This document shows, piece after piece, positions 59,933-64,000 of a stretch of 64,000 nucleotides of DNA. Under the pieces are notes generated by a model that had not been told where the DNA came from, searched no databases, and worked only from the letters and a program-made list of their open reading frames with translations. The DNA is taken from contig JACKIE010000004.1 of assembly GCA_020638635.1 (NCBI GenBank), positions 1 through 64,000 of the forward strand. The letters are read 5' to 3'. The stretch is from Planctomycetota bacterium (GTDB lineage Bacteria; Planctomycetota; UBA8742; UBA2392). A program made the translations under genes and the position numbers. Positions within the stretch are counted from its first letter, which is position 1, and each line of letters begins with the position of its first letter.

Positions 59933-60426
59933 TTCGGCACTTTCTCCGTAAAAGGCCGTGGCGTTCCCTTGCGCCCTGGCGTTGCCCGACCGTCCCTGAA
60001 CACGAGAACCGACCAAACGCCGCAAGACTCTTCGCGCCTTCGCGCCCCCGCGTGGTTCATGCAGTCGCAGTTTTCCTGGGACGGGCAGGATGTAACCGCG
60101 AAGCACCGCTAAGGGGCCGCGAAGAAAGGCCAAGGCCACGCGGGGGCGCAAAGGCGCGAAGGGCTGTTTCCTGCTCGCTGCACATCCGGCAAGTCGCGTC
60201 GGCAAGCAACGCCAGGACGCCGAGAACGCCTCGATTTGCCACTGATTCGCGATCTCTCGGCCATAGAAAGATACACGACAACCAACCAGGCTGTGGTTTC
60301 CCCTTGTGCCTTGGTGCGGCTGTCGCTCGGCAGTGGCAGCCGGGCCGCGTTCCGCCGCAGAATTCAAACGTTCCGAACCATTCGCTTCAAACCCGGCATT
60401 TTGATGTTTGCATGGATTCCGCTGCG
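59933..60426. repeat. Intergenic region with CGCGGGGGCGCAAAGG inverted repeats
   Basis: No gene is seen. CTTCGCGCCTTCGCGCCCCC (60030-60049) and its counterpart ending at 60161 form an inverted pair with a ~80-base interval that includes a weak TTTTCCTGGGACGGGCAGGATGT remnant of the ~90-bp palindrome. 60162-60426 is otherwise unremarkable. Confidence 0.6.
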
Positions 60427-60455
60427 TTGACCCAAGCCGTGAAAGCTTGGATACT
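60427..60455 (+). promoter_or_regulatory. Promoter of the FHA-kinase gene
   Basis: TTGACC (60427-60432), 17 bases, GATACT (60450-60455), ~75 bases before the TTG start at 60531. Confidence 0.55.
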
Positions 60456-60530
60456 TGCGGGAATCGAATTTCGCGCGCCGTGACGGCCGGGGGCCGTCGT
60501 GGTGTTGTTTGCACATGAGGAGAGCCGGGC

Positions 60531-63377
60531 TTGCCTCGCCTGCTGGTTGAAAAAGGTCCTGATCGCGGCAAATCGGTCACCATTGCCGTGGGGGGCCAGA
60601 TCGTGGCCGGACGCGACAAGGACGCCAACCTGCAGCTCTCCGACACCATGGCCTCGCGCCGCCACTTCCTGATCGCCAGCAAGGGCAGCATCTTCGGGCT
60701 CAAGGACCTCAACAGCGCCAACGGGACACTGGTAAATGGCCGCAAGGCCGAGGGCGCCCACAAGCTGGCGTTCGGCGACAGCATCCAGGTCGGCGAAACG
60801 CTGATCTCGTGGCTGCCCGATGAACAGACCGACAAGCACGGCGGGCTGATCGGCCAGCAGATCGGCGGCTATCGCATCGAGGAGCGCCTGGGCCGCGGCG
60901 CCATGGGCACGGTGTACAAGGCCACCCAGCTCAGCCTCGGGCGCACGGTGGCGCTGAAAGTGCTGTCGCCCGACCTGGTTAAAGACGAGAAGTTCTGCGA
61001 AATGTTCGTAAAGGAGGCCCGCGCCGCGGGCAGCCTGAACCACCCCAATATCATCCAGGTCTATGACGTAGGCGACGAGGGCGGCCAGTACTTCTTCAGC
61101 ATGGAGTTCGCCGCCAAGGGCAGCGTGCTGGAAGAGCTGGGCAAGCAGAAGTCCATCAGCCTCGCGCGCGCGGTGCAGATCATCCGGCACGCCTGCAACG
61201 CGCTCGATTACGCCGAGCGCAAGGGCCTGGTGCACCGCGACATCAAGCCCGACAACCTGATGGTCACCGAGGACGACACCGTCAAGCTCGGCGACCTCGG
61301 TCTCGCCATGAGCGCCCAGGAACTGCAGGCCGAGCAGGACGGCGTGTTCGGTACGCCTCATTACATCGCGCCCGAGCAGGCAATGGGCAAGCCCATTGAC
61401 CACCGCGCCGACATCTATGCGCTCGGGGCCACCTTCTACCGCATGCTGACGGGACGCACCCTGTTCAGCGGCGCGACGGTCAAAGAGATATTGAAGAAGC
61501 AAGTGCGCGAGCCCCACGCGCCGATCACCGATCACATGCCCGACTGCCCCCAGGCGATCGCGCGCATCATCGACCGCATGCTGGCCAAGAACCCGGCCGA
61601 GCGCTACCAGCACGCCAGCGAGATCGCCAACGACCTGAGCGACTGGGAAAATCTCGCTGCACGTAAGTCGAGCAGCAATGGTACGGCCTTCGCCGAACGC
61701 CCGACCGGACTGACGCCCGAGCAGTCGCAGCAGCTGGCGCAACTCGGCCAGAATCGCAGGTTGGTGATCGCGGCGGTTGTGGCCATTGCGGCGATCATGG
61801 CCGCGGCCTTTTCGCTGTGGTTTTTCCTGTTCAGCGGCAGCGGAGCCGCCAACGAAATCATCGGGGAAGCCAACAACGGCGGCTCAGCCGACCATCCGCC
61901 TCCGGTCAACAGCGCCCCGGAAGTGCCCGCGGACGTGGCTGAGGCCAATGAAGCCCTCAAGCTGGCGCTGGGCATCGCCAACCTGCAGGTCAGCGAGAAC
62001 CCGAACGACACCAAGACGTACAAGGAAGCCATCGGCCGCCTCGAAGAGGCTTTGGCGCGCAACCCCAAGGCCGGTGAGGAATGGAAGTCCAGGGTGAACT
62101 CGCGGCTCAAGGAACTCGAAGCCGAGCTGGCGAAGCTTTCGGAGGGCGCAGCCGCGGTCAACATCGAGTGGGACGAGACGTTCCGCGACTGCGAAAGCGA
62201 GATCAAGGAGTTCAAATACAAGGCCGCCGGCGAAAAGCCTGCCGCCTTCATCAAGAAGTACGAGGAGAGCAGCAACGAGGAGATCCTGGACATCGTCGAG
62301 CGCGCCCGTGACTACCTGAACAACACCTATCCTGCCAGCGTGAAGTCACACAGCGACACCTTCGACGCGCTGATGCGACGCGAGGTGAAGGACGCCGAAT
62401 TCCAGGACGCGGCCATGAAAGCCGCCACCGTGGAGAGCGTCGCCGTGCGAGTGCGCGATGCCGAGGCAGCCTGCGATGACGAATACTACAAGAGCCGCCT
62501 TGGCAGGCTGGCGGACGAGTTCGAGCGACAGGCCAAGATCTTCAAGGCAGAGGCGGATCGCGCCGAGCGCAAAGCGATCGACGAGGCCTTCACACGCTGC
62601 AGCGCGGTCCTGGCCGCAGTGCTCGAGCGATGCCGCGGCGACCTGGCGAGGGGCGACTTCAAGCAGGTGAGCCAGCGGCTGACCGACTTCAAGCTCAGCG
62701 ACGCGGACTTCATCGCGTACCAGGATCGTGAGCGATTCAAACCGATCGTCGAGGACCTCAAGCGTCGCGAGCAGCAGTCGCGGCTTGAGCACCAGGCGCT
62801 GCTGCAGCTTCAGGGGGCGCTCCCGGAAGTACTGGACGCCGTCAAGCTGCTCAAGTCCACCCCCTGGCCCGAAGAGGTGGTCAAACTGATCGGCAGCCCC
62901 GCCTCTGTTCTGCGGCTCAAGGTCAAGCAGGACGCCGACAGCAGCCAGTGGACGCTCGAGGTATCCGACACCAAGACCATGAAGTCCACGCTGATGAACG
63001 CGGGCGATTTCGATACACGCGAAAAGCGCGCCACCCTGTGCACGGCGCTCAGCCACTTGATCCGCAACCATGCCGGCGCCTTTGACAAATTGATGCAACC
63101 CGCCGCGGCAGGCGGCCCGCCGGCGCTGGCGGGAGTCTTCGCGTGGATGTGCGAACTTGAGGCTTACGAGCCCGCATTCCCGCTCATTGAGCACGCGTAC
63201 AGCAAGGTCAGCGCCGAAGATCCGCAGCGCCCCGTGGTGCGCGAATACTACGCCTGGGGACTGCTGGGCAAGGCCAACGCCATGGCGGCGCGCGGAGACC
63301 GCGCCGGCGCCCAGGCGCTGATCCAGCGGCTTGAGTCCGAGTTCGCCGACACGCGGGCCAACAAGGGCCGCAACTAG
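60531..63377 (+). CDS. FHA-domain Ser/Thr protein kinase with a transmembrane helix
   Basis: 948 residues. The FHA domain spans ~5-93 (GRDKDANLQLSD, SRRHF, NSANGTLVNG), which binds phosphothreonine. The kinase spans ~114-372: LGRGAMGTVYK P-loop, K143, HRDIKPDN with D237. The metal motif is D255-L-G instead of D-F-G, a variant also seen in active kinases. A TM helix at ~411-434 places ~510 C-terminal residues outside the cytoplasm, helical and charged, not recognised. Start is TTG 60531 with GAGGAGAG 8 bases upstream. It is probably a sensor kinase whose FHA domain binds its own or partner phosphosites. Confidence 0.9.
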   Translation: MPRLLVEKGPDRGKSVTIAVGGQIVAGRDKDANLQLSDTMASRRHFLIASKGSIFGLKDLNSANGTLVNGRKAEGAHKLAFGDSIQVGETLISWLPDEQTDKHGGLIGQQIGGYRIEERLGRGAMGTVYKATQLSLGRTVALKVLSPDLVKDEKFCEMFVKEARAAGSLNHPNIIQVYDVGDEGGQYFFSMEFAAKGSVLEELGKQKSISLARAVQIIRHACNALDYAERKGLVHRDIKPDNLMVTEDDTVKLGDLGLAMSAQELQAEQDGVFGTPHYIAPEQAMGKPIDHRADIYALGATFYRMLTGRTLFSGATVKEILKKQVREPHAPITDHMPDCPQAIARIIDRMLAKNPAERYQHASEIANDLSDWENLAARKSSSNGTAFAERPTGLTPEQSQQLAQLGQNRRLVIAAVVAIAAIMAAAFSLWFFLFSGSGAANEIIGEANNGGSADHPPPVNSAPEVPADVAEANEALKLALGIANLQVSENPNDTKTYKEAIGRLEEALARNPKAGEEWKSRVNSRLKELEAELAKLSEGAAAVNIEWDETFRDCESEIKEFKYKAAGEKPAAFIKKYEESSNEEILDIVERARDYLNNTYPASVKSHSDTFDALMRREVKDAEFQDAAMKAATVESVAVRVRDAEAACDDEYYKSRLGRLADEFERQAKIFKAEADRAERKAIDEAFTRCSAVLAAVLERCRGDLARGDFKQVSQRLTDFKLSDADFIAYQDRERFKPIVEDLKRREQQSRLEHQALLQLQGALPEVLDAVKLLKSTPWPEEVVKLIGSPASVLRLKVKQDADSSQWTLEVSDTKTMKSTLMNAGDFDTREKRATLCTALSHLIRNHAGAFDKLMQPAAAGGPPALAGVFAWMCELEAYEPAFPLIEHAYSKVSAEDPQRPVVREYYAWGLLGKANAMAARGDRAGAQALIQRLESEFADTRANKGRN

Positions 63378-63383
63378 AAGCCC

Positions 63384-63458
63384 ATGGACGAAGATCGACC
63401 ATTACCTCCTGTGCCAGCACCCGGCCGGTTACCGAATATCGAAACCAAACGGGACTGA
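63384..63458 (+). CDS. Possible 24-residue protein between the kinase and CNNM genes
   Basis: ATG to TGA encodes MDEDRPLPPVPAPGRLPNIETKRD, Pro-rich and acidic/basic. AGAAG lies 4 bases before the ATG. Its stop ends one base before the GTG start of the next gene, as in coupled genes, but it may simply be leader. No homology can be judged. Confidence 0.2.
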   Translation: MDEDRPLPPVPAPGRLPNIETKRD

Positions 63459-63459
63459 T

Positions 63460-64000
63460 GTGGACTTCGGCAACGTCATCATCTTCCTGGGCATACTGTT
63501 CCTCTCCGCCGTGTTTTCGGGGACGGAGACTGCCATCACCGCGGTGTCCAACGTGACGGTCGCCCGCCTGGCTGAGCAGGGAAACCGTGCCGCCAAACTG
63601 CTGCAGAAGCTGCTGCGCGACAAGGGCCGCGTAATCGCCGCCCTGCTGGTCGGCAACAACGTGGTGAACGTGGTGCTGGCAGTTTTCGCCACCGTGGTCT
63701 TCGACGGCATCCTGAAAAGCAACGGCCTGCTTCCTGTCTGGGCCGCGCCGATCGTAGCCTCCGTAGCCAGCGTGGTGTTCCTGCTGGTGTTCGGCGAGGT
63801 ACTGCCGAAGTCGATCGCCGTGCACTTCCGCAACAAGTGGGCGCTGGGCTCGGTGTGGTTCGTGCTTGGGCTAATGCTGGTGACGAAGCCGGTCACCTGG
63901 CTGCTGATACAATTCAGCAACGGGATAATGCGCCTGATGGGCCAGCGCCCCGGCGAAGAGGACATCTTCGACGTCCACGAAATCCACACCGTCGCCCATC
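63460..64000 (+). CDS. CNNM/CorC-type (DUF21) membrane protein, N-terminal part
   Basis: The gene runs off the window; 180 residues are visible from GTG 63460. Pattern: VDFGNVIIFLGILFLSAVFSGTETAITAVSNVTVARLAEQGNRAAKLLQKLLRDKGRVIAALLVGNNVVNV, then SVVFLLVFGEVLPKSIAVHFRNKWAL and IFDVHEI at the end. The FSGTETA and GEVLPKS motifs are those of the DUF21/CNNM transmembrane domain found in HlyC/CorC-like proteins, which are linked to Mg2+/Co2+ transport; a CBS pair should follow outside the window. Three or four TM helices are present. The start is GTG; no other start fits the conserved N-terminus. Confidence 0.9.
   Translation, partial: MDFGNVIIFLGILFLSAVFSGTETAITAVSNVTVARLAEQGNRAAKLLQKLLRDKGRVIAALLVGNNVVNVVLAVFATVVFDGILKSNGLLPVWAAPIVASVASVVFLLVFGEVLPKSIAVHFRNKWALGSVWFVLGLMLVTKPVTWLLIQFSNGIMRLMGQRPGEEDIFDVHEIHTVAH

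Noticed and set aside
1..64000. A complete defence, biosynthetic or phage system
   Set aside because: I found no restriction, toxin-antitoxin, CRISPR, capsid, integrase, NRPS/PKS or reverse-transcriptase signatures; the four-helix-bundle protein alone does not make a diversity-generating retroelement.

Overview
The window is GC-rich, densely coded chromosomal DNA from a Gram-negative bacterium. Evidence for a diderm is a secretin, a TonB-dependent receptor with TonB, three phosphate-selective-type porins and many lipoproteins. Ser/Thr kinases (one fused to FHA), very long TPR or HEAT-like secreted proteins, a GreA fused to a long N-terminal region, and many small intergenic palindromes suggest the PVC group, most likely a Planctomycetota-like lineage. 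That assignment is inference from gene families, not from a marker-gene tree. I saw no rRNA, tRNA, CRISPR array, prophage or classical insertion sequence.

Layout. 1-6000: end of a secretin gene, a four-helix-bundle gene inside an inverted-repeat cassette, corA, a small protein, a class V aminotransferase, glyA and an ExbD-like lipoprotein. 6000-12500: a 1042-residue secreted multi-domain protein and two tandem PilX-like proteins, all on the minus strand. 12600-17100: a YdeI/DUF1905 protein, a C45 acyltransferase-like hydrolase behind a clearly operator-controlled promoter, a PhnP-like hydrolase, a tyrosine phosphatase and a STAS protein. 17600-19300: infC-rpmI-rplT. 19860-27900: a giant membrane TPR protein, HU and a membrane diguanylate cyclase. 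27950-35400: two paralogous Lys/Glu-rich secreted proteins around a lipoprotein metallopeptidase, then a HAD hydrolase, a repeat lipoprotein, xseB, folC and a C26 peptidase. 35389-44629: a four-gene minus-strand operon running from a receptor-like Ser/Thr kinase through a DUF2064-like protein to a HEAT-like and a TPR-like secreted protein, with two ATGA stop-start overlaps. 45300-52835: a nutrient-uptake locus with three paralogous porins and a divergent TonB receptor-tonB pair. 53159-64000: lepB, gatC, gatA, a coiled-coil protein, the GreA fusion, an FHA-kinase and the start of a CNNM/CorC-type protein.

The most unusual content lies between genes. At least five palindromic repeat families are scattered here. 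One is a 26-bp hairpin with a constant core and covarying arms. One is about 90 bp long. One has inserted a palindrome pair in frame into the C45 gene. One flanks the four-helix-bundle gene and recurs without a gene right at other stop codons. Several genes also lack a Shine-Dalgarno sequence and have a -10-like hexamer 6-7 bases before the start codon, which points to leaderless transcription.
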